From contig MNCI01001838.1 of NCBI GenBank assembly GCA_015680685.1, forward strand, positions 299,925-363,924: a stretch of DNA of 64,000 nucleotides. Direction: 5' to 3'. A program made the translations under genes and the position numbers. The DNA comes from Gnetum montanum. Lineage: Eukaryota > Streptophyta > Gnetopsida > Gnetales > Gnetaceae. Positions 1 through 10,650 of this stretch are shown here, piece after piece. The notes below the pieces were generated by a model. It was not told where the DNA came from, searched no databases, and was given only the letters and a program-made list of their open reading frames with translations. Position 1 is the stretch's first letter. The number at the start of each line of letters is the position of its first letter.

Positions 1-510
1 GGTAGTTAAGTTTTGTTTACTTTTATAAATTGAGTATTCACTATTTTTAAAAGTTAAACCAGTTAACTTTTTATTTTACGGATTCTAATATTGATATTTA
101 TTTTATTTGTGGTGAATACATACTTCTTTTTCATTATGTTTGTGTAATCTAAAGAATCTCTCAAACAAATAAACTTGTTCAAAACACATCAATAGCAATA
201 AATCCTTGGTATAATATATGTGTCCAATATTTTAAAGACTTGTTGGAATTAAAACTAGGTAGTATGCACTCTTTGAACAAGTTGTTAGCATAATGGCTTA
301 GTAGAAATTAGGTAATAACTCAATAAACTTAGTTAAATAGTCATATTGGTGTGGTGAAGATGTAGCTTGTAGTTTGCAAATTATAGGTTTAATGTCAAAC
401 CAAGGAGGTGTTAGCTTAGTGATAAGACTGTTACCATAGAAACTTAAAGTTATGGGTTAGATTTCAATGGGCAGTACTAAGTCATAAAGTTCTACTAACA
501 TCTCATGTTG
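1..510. other. AT-rich flank, nothing recognised
   Basis: This AT-rich stretch lies upstream of the LINE fragment. I see no open frame of note, no LTR end and no RNA gene in it. It is either old decayed LINE sequence or the sequence into which element B inserted. Confidence 0.5.
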
Positions 511-760
511 TGATTGGCTATATGTCCAAGGAGTACATATAGCCATCTAGTTCTAGTTTGTCTTCCTATTAGCACTTGTTTTAAACATATGAGAACTATT
601 TTTGCTCAATGTCCTCTTTGTAAAAGTGAAGACTCATTTTCTCATATATTTTTTTCATGTCCTGTTGTTCAGCATGCTTGGAAATGGACATCCAAAATTT
701 GTAACAACATTCAACCAAGTATCATTGAAGTCATTCTTGATGATTAGCCTGCTTTTTCTA
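511..760 (+). pseudogene. LINE-type reverse transcriptase zinc-binding (zf-RVT) remnant
   Basis: The frame at 514-747 contains CPLCKSEDSFSHIFFSCP followed by a W-rich tail (HAWKWTSKIC). This matches the zf-RVT pattern CxxC...H-hydrophobic-hydrophobic-xCP...W found downstream of the RT domain in plant non-LTR (LINE/L1) elements. The upstream part of the domain is in other frames with stops, and no RT or endonuclease domain is visible nearby, so this is a short fossil. It is the only non-LTR element I recognise here. The motif is seen directly; assignment to LINE follows from the family; the exact clade is unknown. Confidence 0.6.
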
Positions 761-878
761 CTTCATTTCTTTGTGTTTGGAATTATCTTCAACCACTTGT
801 TTTTTACTCCATTTTGAAGCTTTCATGTGCAATTCTTTTCTAATTGGAACAACATAACTATGACCTCACTTTAGTAAC

Positions 879-930
879 TGATAAAACCAATTTTTGTTAT
901 GATGCGATATCATATCTATGATACCGTAGC
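879..930 (+). repeat. Truncated 5' end of a B-type LTR
   Basis: The 52 bases beginning TGATAAAACCAATTTTTG closely match the start of the B LTR at 35384, including the ATGCGATAT... TAGC words. The match stops at 930, where the element A LTR begins. I read this as the surviving start of B's 5' LTR, with GTAAC at 874-878 as its left target-site flank. The rest of this LTR, the primer site, gag and half of protease are missing from B. Confidence 0.65.
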
Positions 931-1949
931 TAATGAGTCATTAGTTGGCTAGGTTATCTGATAAAAAATCAACTTTTTGGTTGGCTCCAATATCCTAGCC
1001 TCGACAACAAGGCTCCCATGTCAAGGCTCTAATGTTAGGGCTCCAACAACAAGGTTTCAATGTCAAGGCTTCGACAATAAAGCTACATCAATGAGGCCGC
1101 ATTGATGTAGTCAGTCGTGTCAACAAGGCCCCATCGGCACATCATTTCATGTGTCAACGAGGCCTCGTCAACACAGCCTAGCAATAAAATCTATAAATAC
1201 ACACTCACAACTGTGTTTATGAAACTTTTTGATCAGTAGAGAAGTCAAACTCTTATAGTTTTATTCAGTAATCTTAGAGAACAGTCAATGAGTGCCTGTA
1301 GTGTGGATCTGAGTCAGTTGTACAACATCTTATTTAAGTGGCAATATACCTGGACATATTCCATGAACAACAATAAGATTAAGATTAATTCTTATTCTTT
1401 GTAGCACTTTGACTTAGATTAAATTTACTTTTAATGCAAGTTATATTCCATGTACTTAGTTAATATTTACGTTTGCATGCATGTTAATGAATTGGTGGAA
1501 TGAGTGCGACCAGTTTCGAACATAAACATGTATTCACTTGGTAATCTCAGCAGCGTTATTACTTGGTTCGCCTAATAGCATAGCGCTTGGTAATCCTAGT
1601 AGTAGATACATGGGTTCAGGACGTGTATGGTAGGCTAGGAATGGACACTCATCACATGTAGGCTAGTTTAGACTTTACTTTCCATTGTTAATTAGTTTAA
1701 ATAATGGATTTCTTTATTATTGTTAGAAGTAGCATAAGATCGTAAGAACATCAAAAATCATATGCCTCACTTTGGACTAAACCATACGTGACAAAGCTAC
1801 CACTAGTCCAAGTGGGAAGATAGCAAACTACGATCAAGGCATAACGATCTAGATGCCACAACTAGTCCCATCCATGGAATTCAACCGGATCGTGCATGAA
1901 TGCTTGTGATTCATATGGTTGGGTGTAGGGGGTACCTTGCTGCTTATCA
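931..1949 (+). repeat. 5' LTR of element A
   Basis: The LTR starts TAATGAGTCA (TG changed to TA) and ends ...TGCTTATCA. It matches 16199-17169 along its length. U3 holds repeated CAAGGCT, TCGACAACAAGGCT and TCAACGAGGCC words. A TATAAATA box is at 1192-1199. The primer site follows immediately. The end CTTATCA departs from the CTCATCA seen in the other copies. Confidence 0.85.
1192..1199 (+). promoter_or_regulatory. TATA box of element A 5' LTR
   Basis: TATAAATA sits directly downstream of the U3 word array. The same arrangement is present at 16412 in the 3' LTR and in every other LTR of the window. Confidence 0.6.
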
Positions 1950-1970
1950 TTAGCACCGTTGTTGGGGAAC
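1950..1970 (+). other. Primer-binding site, tRNA-Asp type (element A)
   Basis: TTAGCACCGTTGTTGGGGAAC follows the LTR end. Plant tRNA-Asp(GUC) ends in ...CCCCGGCAACGGCGCCA, whose complement is TGGCGCCGTTGCCGGGG. The site matches that with a few changes, mostly at CG positions. Confidence 0.75.
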
Positions 1971-2075
1971 GATGCTAGTTATCTAGATTAGTTATATCAT
2001 ACACAATTGTTGTAAACGCATTAACGATTTATCTTTTAGAAAATATTAAGTCACACACATCATTAACTAATAAAA

Positions 2076-2205
2076 ATGTCTCTTTCACAAGGAAGCAATA
2101 ATGCATCATATGGAGAGAACATTCATTGAAGAACTAATGAGATATATGTTGAAGAAAATCGAAGTGACCAACCTCATGCAGGGGTTTCATATGTTCATGA
2201 CCACC
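2076..2205 (+). pseudogene. Element A gag, N-terminal piece
   Basis: The gag frame opens at ATG 2076 (MSLSQGSNNASYG...) about 105 bases after the primer site. It runs to 2205, where element D is inserted. Removing D and one copy of its 5-bp target duplication joins 2205 to 11453 in the same codon, so this was one reading frame before D arrived. One in-frame stop already interrupts the piece. It encodes the disordered N-terminus of gag; no domain is visible. Confidence 0.65.
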
Positions 2206-2928
2206 TGATGGGATGCGATATCGCATGGGTTGCAATATCGCGGCCCCGCCAATTCTATAAATAAGAGGCGGCTCTCCCTTGTTTCGCCATCTACATTTAG
2301 ACCTTAGCCAAACTCTTGCCATTTTTCCATTCCAGACTTAGAATAATTTCTATGTGCCTGTAGTAGGAGTTCCAAAGTGAATGGATCTTTATTCGAGCAA
2401 TTTTGTACCTAAGCACACAATTGTGTACGGCAATAAAGACGAACTTTTGGATAAACCTTGCAGTGCATGGACTAAGCTAATTAGGATTTAATTAATGTTA
2501 AATGTTTAAATGCTTTCGTAGGACTTAATCTCTCTCAACCCTCAACTCTCATAGTTAAGTGCATTTAGTACAACCGCTTCGAGCACATGCGTTATGCTTG
2601 GTAATCCTAGTAACAAATAGCGTTTGGTAATCCTAGCAGCGTTGCATTGGTTCAGGGTGTGAAACAACAAGTGGGAACGGATACTGATGCTAGGATGATC
2701 AAGGCTTAGTTAGTTAAAGCTAGTTAATTAGTCTCTTCACCCTTTTCCCTCTTAGCATAGGTGATAAAACATAAAAGATATAAAAATCATATACCTCAAG
2801 TTCACTTAACCATACAACCGTGAAAAATACAAGTGAGCTTGGGAAGACAACGACTAATTAACCTTAAGTGTTCCATAAGGCGTGTAGGCACTTAGTCTAT
2901 GGAGTTCGACTGGATCGCGTGTGTAATG
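2206..2928 (+). repeat. 5' LTR of element D (3' end lost at N)
   Basis: It starts TGATGGGATGCG and contains the perfect 14-base palindrome ATGCGATATCGCAT at 2213-2226, a TATAAATA box at 2256-2263 and AATAAA at 2432-2437. It follows the 3' copy until the N at 2929. After that, the last 50 or so LTR bases, the primer site and the gag start are absent; the sequence resumes inside gag. Confidence 0.85.
2256..2263 (+). promoter_or_regulatory. TATA box of element D 5' LTR
   Basis: TATAAATA lies just after the GATATC palindrome words and about 170 bases before AATAAA (2432-2437). This gives a usual U3-R arrangement with the polyadenylation signal in R. Confidence 0.65.
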
Positions 2929-2929
2929 N
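2929..2929. other. Single N replacing roughly 300 missing bases
   Basis: Left of the N is the D LTR near its end. Right of it is gag codon sequence (VYTHHDEYIPDF). In element H the same two points are about 310 bases apart, separated by the LTR end, the tRNA-Asp primer site and the gag leader. The N therefore stands for an unresolved gap, not one base. Confidence 0.8.
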
Positions 2930-2938
2930 ATTGGGTAG

Positions 2939-4760
2939 TGTATACTCATCACGATGAGTATATACCCGATTTTACCTTTATCCTTCATCAGGATGAACAA
3001 CTACGTTGGCAAGACTTGCAAGGTAACATAGTGTTACCCCCAGATCGTGCAGTCCCTAACATGCTCCTTCGTGTTCTTGCATAGATAGACATGACGTAGC
3101 TATACACTAAGTACGTTGCATGTGATTCTGACATAAGGGATTACCATCCCACAGTGGCGCAACGTCTAAGGGACTCGCAGCGAGAGAGCTACCATACATC
3201 GTTGAAGGGTAAAAGGGTCTCGCACGTCCTAAGCGAAATTGGTGATGGTAAACTAGTTAGAACAAGTTCTCAATCAAATGATGTTCCCCCTCCTAACAAT
3301 GGTGAGGAGGTGAGGTATCGGAACCTACACTCCACGATTCATAACCCTGGTTCTGATCCCTATGAACACCAAGTGTTCAATAATGGAACACAAACAAATG
3401 ATAAGGATAGGCAGTCTGATCATCATCACGATTGGGGCCATAGCCACTGAAGAGAAGGTAAGAAATATCGTCATGGCAATGGTTCCCCTTCTTCTTCACT
3501 TTCATCGCATCATTCACCCTCTCCTTCCACATCAGGACGCAATCACAAGGAACACAACCGTGAGGATAAGGGTAAGCATAATGAGAACCCTTGATGAGAG
3601 AGTTGAGAGCGAGGACGAGGGCATTCGAGAGAATCAAGGCATGGTAGAAGGGAAAGTAGGGAACTGCGTAGGCATCATAGACGCCATGAAAGAAATGACA
3701 ACGATGAACCCCTACTTGCCACCCAAAGTATGTTAGACATACGGAGGCTGTGAGAATACCTACAAGGCACCAGAAAGATAGCTGAATCAAGAGATTTGAC
3801 ATGAATAATATCCCCTGATTTGAGGGGGGATATAATGCTGATCCGCAGAAGCACTTACAGGCATTCCACGATGCATGTGCCTTGCAGAATATCGAAAATA
3901 AGTGGTAGAAGTTAAAGTTGTTTCCTAGGACACTCATCAAAGAAGCAGAAAGTTGGTACTGGTCCTTAGCACCGGAATCCATTAGACGGTGGAGTACGAT
4001 GCTAGAACTATTTTACGATAAATATCAAACGTACTCCCAAATGTCAAACTTGGGAAAACATATCCAAGGATGGAAGCAGGGTAATCATGAACCCTTGGAT
4101 GCTGCCATGGGCCAATATTATGCACTGCTACATCATTGCCCAGGCCATGGTTATGCACAATGGGATCAACTTAGCCACCTCGTAGATGGGCTAAGACAAG
4201 AAACTAGGAGAACCCTTGGAACATATGCCCAAGGGAGATTATCTAAACTTAGGTCCCATGAAGTTCATAGATTGTTGGAGCAAGTAGCTAAGGAAGAAGG
4301 AGAGCTATGAAAAAGAGAAAGTGCGGAAGAGTATAACCGCGATCCTTCCCTCCGAAAGAAGGAAGTAAGATTCTGCGAGGAGGAGGATGAGTCACCACTT
4401 GAAGAGTTGGTGAATAGAAAAACCTTGCCACTTCAAAAGTTAACAACCAAAGTGTCGGCTAAGGTAGATCAAATGTGAGACTCCTTAGACAATAGATTCA
4501 AAGTTGTTATAAAAATCGTAGACGAGTCTAAGGAGCGAAGTAATGACCATGATAAGAAAAAAAGGAGAGATTCAGACCATGCACGTAACAAGGGTAAGAG
4601 AAAAATGACTATCACCGATGAGGTTGTGGACTCTGATATGGATGATGATGGTGGATGTGAGCTCTACCAATATGACCATCCTAAGGGATGTTGCCTGATA
4701 ATCTCACATCTACAAGAGTCTGGGGTGTATGCACTCAACCCAAGACTTAACAAACGGTAA
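2939..4760 (+). pseudogene. gag: Element D gag polyprotein (capsid and zinc knuckle), broken
   Basis: Gag forms the virus-like particle and binds RNA. Starting inside the N-terminal region (HHDEYIPDFTFILHQDEQLR), the frame runs with stops through an SPSSS low-complexity, charged linker. It then shifts frame around 3740-3918 into a capsid segment: LFPRTLIKEAESWYWSL, then ELFYDKY and GWKQGNHEPLD. This is the Retrotrans_gag (PF03732) pattern. A basic KKKRRDSDHARNKGK stretch leads to a zinc knuckle remnant around 4657-4695 (GCELYQYDHPKGCC); in other copies it reads CEICQYDHPKGCC. A frameshift and several stops (TGA 4308-4310, others) make it non-functional. No ATG is present because the start lies in the missing piece at 2929. 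Confidence 0.85.
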
Positions 4761-5918
4761 GCACCCTGGAGGTTACCTTATCCCCAAGGTAACCCAAGGC
4801 AGTTCCACCAACCCTTAACGTATTATCCAAGTGGAACTCCACCACAACCTATCGAGCAACACCAGTAGTGGCAATATCCATAGTCATGGGGGATGCCACT
4901 GCCTAGACAACAATACCCTTATCGGCAACCAGACTCGTATGGTTATTATGTGCAGCAGCCGGTTTCTCCAAGTGACTCTATGGGTCACGTAACCCCACAA
5001 TGTCATTACCAAGTTTAGGAGTATTTTAGGACTCCCTCTCCTAAGGGAGACACACCACACACGTACCATCCTCCGAATCCATATGCAACTTTTACACCAG
5101 TAGTTCCACCACCAACTACTCAAAAAATGCAAAGGGTATTTCCCACTCAACCACAACAACCTAATGTCACGAGGGCTCCAAATCCTCAATTCTCACTTGG
5201 TTCTGACAATCTTATGTTGAAAAGACCTTTCTTTAGAACCAACAATTCAACTAAGCCCTCACCATCACCAGTGGTTGAACATCTAAACACCTCCGTACCA
5301 AATAAAGTTTCGAGACCTTCTTTGACCCAAAAATTGAGCTCAACGCACATAGTTATGTTAACACATACTGTCATGAACTGGATTAGGGTGGGCCACTTTC
5401 CCAAGAAATTCTCTGACCCTGGAAGTCCCCTAATTTATCTCCAAGTCGCTGGGAATGAACCCTGTAAAGCTCTTCTGGACTCAGGTTTCGAGGTCAACCT
5501 AATATTGCAGGAGATGTACAAAGCCTGGAACCTACCTCCATTAAGGAAGAGTAACATTCGACTTAAGTTGGCCGACCAGTCCATCACTGTCCCCTTGGGA
5601 CTAGTGGAGGACATCGTTACCACTTTTTGTGAGTGGTTGTATCTAGCGGATTTCCTAGTGATACAAGTAACTAACAGTAAGGGGAACTTTCCAGTAATAA
5701 TGGGAAGAGCGTGGCTAAGTACGATAGATGCACGCCTAGGAATTCGTGATCTTTCCCTAGAAATATGCAAGAAAAATACTTTTGGAAAGATTGAGAGGAA
5801 GAAAGTTCTATGCATTACATACAGTGACACAGGGTGCCATTGCATGCAAAAATCATGGGTTATGCGAAGTTTAACATTACCTGCATGCAATCGGTGTGCA
5901 CAAGAAATTAATATATAA
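4761..5918 (+). pseudogene. Element D proline-rich linker and aspartic protease
   Basis: The frame of the gag capsid continues without shift into a proline/glutamine/tyrosine-rich linker (PYRQPDSYGYYVQQPVSP) and then the retropepsin-like protease, so gag and protease formed one polyprotein. The catalytic motif is LLDSG with Asp at 5478-5480. The flap and second-half motif IIMGRAWLSTIDA lies near 5695-5730; this copy reads VIMGRAWLS. The frame stays open from 5127 to 5918, one of the better preserved parts of D. Stops lie in the linker before 5127. The retroviral-type protease would cut the polyprotein during particle maturation. Confidence 0.82.
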
Positions 5919-5998
5919 AAGTGCATGTATGTAGCAGCTACACGACAGGAAGACACCAGTGGCTGATGGCTGATTAAGAGAGCAACTCGCTAACATGC

Positions 5999-6682
5999 AT
6001 GGAACTAATTGAGGGAATAACTAGCACTTACATTGGAAGCATAGATGCACTTGAGCAAGTTTGTTACCAACTTCCAGCCCTTAACTTTGAAAACATTAAT
6101 TGGGGAAAGTTGGAAATTCCTGAGAGATTTAAACAAGAGCCCCTAGATTTAAAACCATTGCCCATCGATCTGGAATACATGACCCTTGAAAACGGAAAAC
6201 TGGTAATCATCAACGTGAGGCTTGCCCCCAAGCAAAAAGAGAGACTGCTAAAGGTAAGTGGTCAATAGCCTTTGCCTGGTCATACCCTGAATTAACTAAA
6301 ATAAACCCTAGGATATGCCAACATAGGATTTACACGGACCCCTCCATGAAGCCTCGAAAACAACCACTGAGACGATTGAACCTGAAATTGAAACAAGTAG
6401 TAAAAGAAGAGATAAAACAACTTCTTAAGGCTGGGTTCATATATCCCATTGCTGATAGCGAATGGGTTAGTCCTTTAGTGATCATGCCTAAAAAGGGAGG
6501 CAAATGGAGGGTGTGTATAGATTTTAGGCTACTGAACATGGCAACATTCAAGGATCACTTTCTGTTGCCGTTTGTTGACCAAGTCTTAGACACCATAGTA
6601 AGACATCGCTATTACAATTTTCTGGATGGTTATAGTGGGTATAACCAAATATGGATCACACCAGAAGACCAAGCCAAAAAAA
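5999..6682 (+). pseudogene. pol: Element D reverse transcriptase, N-terminal part
   Basis: The frame 5999-6268 encodes the connector after protease (MELIEGITSTYIGSIDALEQ). After a shift, 6346 onward gives RT fingers and palm: YPIADSEWVSPLVIMPKKGG, WRVCIDFRLLN, ATFKDHFLLPF and FLDGYSGYNQIWI. These are Ty3/gypsy RT blocks, with SEWVSP as in Athila/Tat elements. The catalytic FMDD block, present in C and B, is missing because the sequence jumps at the N (6683) from the EDQAK block to the thumb region. RT would copy the element's RNA into DNA in the particle. Confidence 0.85.
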
Positions 6683-6683
6683 N
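6683..6683. other. Single N replacing about 290 bases of RT
   Basis: Left of the N the frame ends in PEDQAK. Right of it the sequence resumes at SRIEVDLEKIKVIQG. In element C the same two motifs are separated by roughly 290-300 bases encoding the GTFAYKQM, LCNAPATFQ and FMDD blocks. This is an unresolved or collapsed stretch. Confidence 0.8.
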
Positions 6684-7301
6684 CACAATCAAGAATAGAG
6701 GTAGACCTGGAAAAGATTAAGGTCATCCAAGGAATCACCCGACAACCAGAAACTGTTAAAGACATTTGGTCATTCCTTGGACACATTGGCTACTGCAGGA
6801 GATTCATTGAGAACTTCTCCAAGATTGCCAAACCGTTGGTGGAATTAATGAAGAAGGATGCACCATTCGAATGTACTAGGGAATGTGAACGAGCATTCCA
6901 AATCTTAAAACAAAGGCTTGTGGAAATTCCCATTCTACAAGCCCCTGACTAGTCTAGACCATTCCATATAATGACCGACGCATCTAATTTTGCCTTAGGA
7001 GCCGTACTAACATAGTTAGATGAACAAAAATGCCCTTATTACATCCACTATGCGAGTAAGAGTATTGCCGGTGCACAACTCAACTACACAACTACAGAAA
7101 AGGAATTAATGATTTTAGTGTTTGCACTAGACAAATTTAGGCATTATGTGTTAGGCTAAAAAGTGTACATTCATATGGATCATAGTGCAATTAGGTTCCT
7201 CATAAACAAGCCAATGGTCAGCCATCGTATTATACGTTGGTTGGTAATCCTGCAGGAGTTCCATCTAATGATAGTAAATTGAAAGGGCATCGAGAATGTA
7301 G
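6684..7301 (+). pseudogene. pol: Element D RT thumb and RNase H
   Basis: The RT connection (IKVIQGITRQPETVKDIWSFLGHIGYCRRFIENFSKIAKPL, here cited by its first and last blocks IKVIQG and ENFSKIAKPL) is in the frame 6626-6952. RNase H follows: MTDASNFALGAVL (first Asp), TEKEL (Glu) and MDHSAIRFL (Asp; TDHSA in C). Stops are TAG at 6950-6952, near 7014 and near 7157, all explicable from CAG or TGG. RNase H removes template RNA during reverse transcription. Confidence 0.82.
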
Positions 7302-8770
7302 TTGCAGATCACTTATCGATTGCGCTGGGACAGTAAAGAGGACGAATATGCCATATTTGATCATTTTCTTGATGAAACACTCTTTGCCGGTGTAGTGAAT
7401 AACCAACCCATAGGCACAAATTGGTATAGTAGCATTCTCACCTATCTCATTTCCCAACAAACACCACTGGGGTTGGACTTTACGAAGAAGGAACAGTTTC
7501 TTCACAAAACCAAGTACCTCATGGAGATCAAAGGACAACTTTTCAAAGTCTATCCTGATGGCTTGGTTCGATGGTGTGTGCCCGATGTGGACCAACTAAG
7601 AGTTCTCCAAGATGCTCATGGGGGCCCTTGTGGGGGTCACTATGCAGGGAGAAGAATGGCTATCAAGATCCTGCTTGCAGGATATTACTGGCCAACACTA
7701 TTTCGGGACGCCCATCATTTTGTCCAATCCTGTGAGTGTTGTCAACGTGATGGTGGAATGACTACTAGAATGGAGGGTCCACAACAATGGATTCAACCTT
7801 TGGAACCCTTTGACATTTGGGGAATAGATTTTATGGGGCCCATTACACCAATGTCCAATGGAAAAGCTTATATCATCGTTGTTGTTGACTATCTAACAAA
7901 ATGGGCCGATGTAATTGTTGTAATAGATTGCACATTGTCTACAGCTGCACGATTTGTACAACAGCAAGTCGTAAATAGGTTTGGTGTGCTGCGTGCACTT
8001 ATCTTAGATAACGGAACGCATTTTATGGGTGCAACCTTTCGAAAATTGATGCAACGCTTAGGGGTTGAACATAAATTGACTACACCTTATCACCCCCAAG
8101 CTAATGGCCAAGCCGAGATCACTAATTGGGAGATTACTAGAATATTAACAAGGACAATTAGCAAATATAGGCGAGATTGGAGCACCAAACTGAATGATGC
8201 TCTTTGGGCATACCACTCCACTTGGAAACTCCCTACAGGCTACTCTCCCTATGAGTTAGTGTACGGAAAACTCCCAAAGCTTCCAATTCAAATCGAGCTC
8301 CATACACTGTCCACAACATGTGACCTCCACCTTGACCTTGAGCTAGCACAGAAACAAAGATTGGCAATTCTAAATGTGCTAGATGAGAATCAATTGGTTG
8401 CCCTGTCATCAAACGAGTTACACAAGGCACATAACAAGCAATGTCATGACTTAAGAATTCGAAAGGTTAAGTACCAACCAGGAGATAAGGTCCTTTATTA
8501 GAACCCCACGCATGTACCACAACGCACGAAATTTCAAACATTGTGGGAAGGACCTTACATTATTCATACAACATTTCCCTTAAGACCCATGACAATATAC
8601 AAGCCTGAAAGCCCTAATAAGAGATTACTAGTCAATGTGCAACAAACAAAACCCTTCCATGAGCTAAGAACAGCCAGTGCAAATTACACCTCTGATAGTG
8701 GATGACCTTGCTCGTTATTTCGAATCTCTCCCTTTCAATTCAGTCACGGGGGAGATGGCCACCTATGCTA
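7302..8770 (+). pseudogene. int: Element D integrase, catalytic motifs intact
   Basis: The frame 7302-8501 (399 codons) is the longest open frame in the window. It holds the end of RNase H, a HHCC zinc-binding domain (DAHGGPCGGHY...SCECCQ) and the catalytic core. The three acidic residues are D at 7827-7829 (GIDFMGP), D at 8007-8009 (LILDNGTHF) and E at 8115-8117 (NGQAE), an exact D,D-35-E spacing. TAG at 8499-8501 ends the frame, but homology continues in frame to about 8770 (GPYIIHTTFP...SHGGDG), so the true C-terminus lay further on. Integrase joins the cDNA to host DNA. This copy is the best preserved integrase here, though D as a whole is broken. Confidence 0.88.
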
Positions 8771-10080
8771 ATCAATTGAGGCCCTTAGTTCTTTTTGGGT
8801 TTTTGTTTTACACATTTTTGTTTTACAAATTTCTTTAACTTTCCTTGTTTTTGTTTTGCAACATCGTTCATACCTTTTCTTTTATTTTTGTGTGTATGTG
8901 TGTGTGTCTATCCATTTTGTTAAGTTTGTCACCTAATAAGTACTCCTAATGATGGTATGAACTGTATTCTATTGGATGCTAATGTTTGGTTTTTACCTTT
9001 AAGTTACAATGTTGATACTAAGATATGGTTCTTTTGATATAGCAGGCAATGAGTTCACATCATCCATGCATCCATAAATCTCTATGGTCTCTCTCAGCTT
9101 GAATTGTATAGTCCCTTTCTCCAAATTAATAAGAACTATCAATGAATTGGTGACTAGGCATTTCTCAAACTAAGGAAGGACTCAAGGATTGCAAAGGGTG
9201 TGACTTCAAGGGGATTTGATGCATTTGTGTTGGCCATTCTCTTGAGTGCTTGGATGTTTTCTTCTTGAGTTTTCTTACTGTTCCAATGTTACCCCAATAT
9301 TGAGAAGCTGAGCAAATAAAAGTAATAAGTCTTTGCATGGTGTGGTTCTCACGAAACACAAAAAAAAAACAGTGGGAATTCAAAACACACCCCTTAGACG
9401 AAATAATCACTTAGGCTACAAGCACTGGTTATGGAACTAAAAACATGTTCCCTCTAACTAAGGCCCTTCCTTACTTCCTACCTTCTCATCTTTCGTTTCG
9501 TCGGAATGGTGGTGACTCTTTGGTGAAGGCATTCTTGTTACTTCAGGAGGATGGATTAACCAAATGTATTAATGCGAAGTCATTGGATGTGGATGGTTTG
9601 AGGCTGGATTTGGAATGAGATCTACCAAGTCACACTAATCATTAAATACACAAGGGGCTGTACATCACCTTGTTCTTGAGACTCCATTTCAGTTGCTTCT
9701 TTTCATCATTCTTTCTCCATTGTTCACCTCATTACCAGTTGTATCATTAGTGTATATTTTGGTTGACACATTGTTTTCTTTTTGGTAAATTCTTGTAGTT
9801 AAGAATTTAACTCTTGCTTCCAAATGACATTTTCAGAGCCCACGGACTCTTTGAATGTGGGATTGTCAGGGCATTAAGGGCATGAGCCTGCTTTGGGGAG
9901 GACCCACTAGCATTCCTATTTGGTGCATCAGTTAATTTCTTTTCCTTAAACATTTTCTCAATCAATTTCTATTTTGTTCACTTCCATCTCTGACATCCAT
10001 TTCATCGTGTTACAATTGTATTTTTTTCTCCATCTTTGTTATTCCTTCTCTTTTTCCATTCTCTCACTACTGAAGGTTTG
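8771..10080 (+). other. Element D 3' noncoding cassette
   Basis: No gene is visible in this 1.3 kb. It carries short motifs in a fixed order that recur in all the other elements: GTGTGACTTCAAGGGG (about 9197), TTTGCATGGTGTGGTTC (9331-9347), CTACAAGCACTGG (about 9416) and CCTGCTTTGGGGAGGACCCA (9887-9906). The distance from the third to the fourth motif is about 470 bases, close to the other copies. There is a TG-rich microsatellite near 8890-8905. Confidence 0.6.
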
Positions 10081-10089
10081 CAATTAGTC

Positions 10090-10293
10090 ATGGGGGTCCT
10101 GGTCCAATTTTTTCAATTTTTTCCTAACCCCTACACCTTCGGTAGTCACAAATATTATATCTCCAGAATCTGCAATCAGCCATACCACAACTTGGCCAAT
10201 GGACCTTTCACTGAAGTAAGGTATCCATTGCATTTTGATTCATTTACCCTTACTAATATGCGATTATGTTGTGTGTGCAAATGGCAATCATAA
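10090..10293 (+). pseudogene. Short frame in the ORF2 position (element D)
   Basis: The frame starts at ATG 10090 (MGVLVQFFQFF) in the conserved string TCATGGGGG. It is homologous at DNA level to the 139-codon frame of element C at 18130-18549 (MGALAQFFQFF). In D the frame is shifted and stopped after about 68 codons, with similarity continuing to about 10507. I do not recognise a family. It replaces the long ORF2 of elements B, E and F. It may be noncoding sequence that happens to be open in C. Confidence 0.35.
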
Positions 10294-10638
10294 AACAACG
10301 GATTGGATCTAGAGGGAACACTTGGAATGGATCGGTGTTGAAGCAGTTATGCAAGGAGCAAGATTGATGGCGCACTTACGGATGGACAGTGAAAGATGCA
10401 ATCTTGGCATTGGCAGCAATAGACTTCTTCTCTCTTCTCTCTCCTCTCTCAGCTGCCAAATAAGGCTTGATGTCAAATGTATAAAGTGTTCACTCTTGTT
10501 GTCATGAACACCAGTTTTGTCATGTTCTATAATGATGATCCGTTCACATATCATCCCATTCACCATTAGTTCCATTCAAGTCAATAATCCCATACCTTCC
10601 CAATATTTTGTAAGGAACTCGAGGACGAGTTTTATTCA

Positions 10639-10650
10639 GTCATGGGGATA
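10639..10650 (+). other. Polypurine tract of element D
   Basis: GTCATGGGGATA immediately precedes the 3' LTR start (TGATGGG at 10651). The same tract (TCATGGGGATA or a close variant) precedes every 3' LTR in the window and would prime plus-strand DNA synthesis. Confidence 0.7.

Noticed and set aside
3377-3982. 201-codon minus-strand frame opposite D gag
   Set aside because: It is antisense to gag, whose plus-strand reading matches gag in C, F and H. The same antisense shadow recurs opposite other gag copies.
8735-8752. GGGGGAGATGG at the end of pol as a central polypurine tract
   Set aside because: The string is present in A, C, D, F and F', but it encodes the shared integrase end SHGGDG, which explains its conservation. 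A second priming role cannot be shown.
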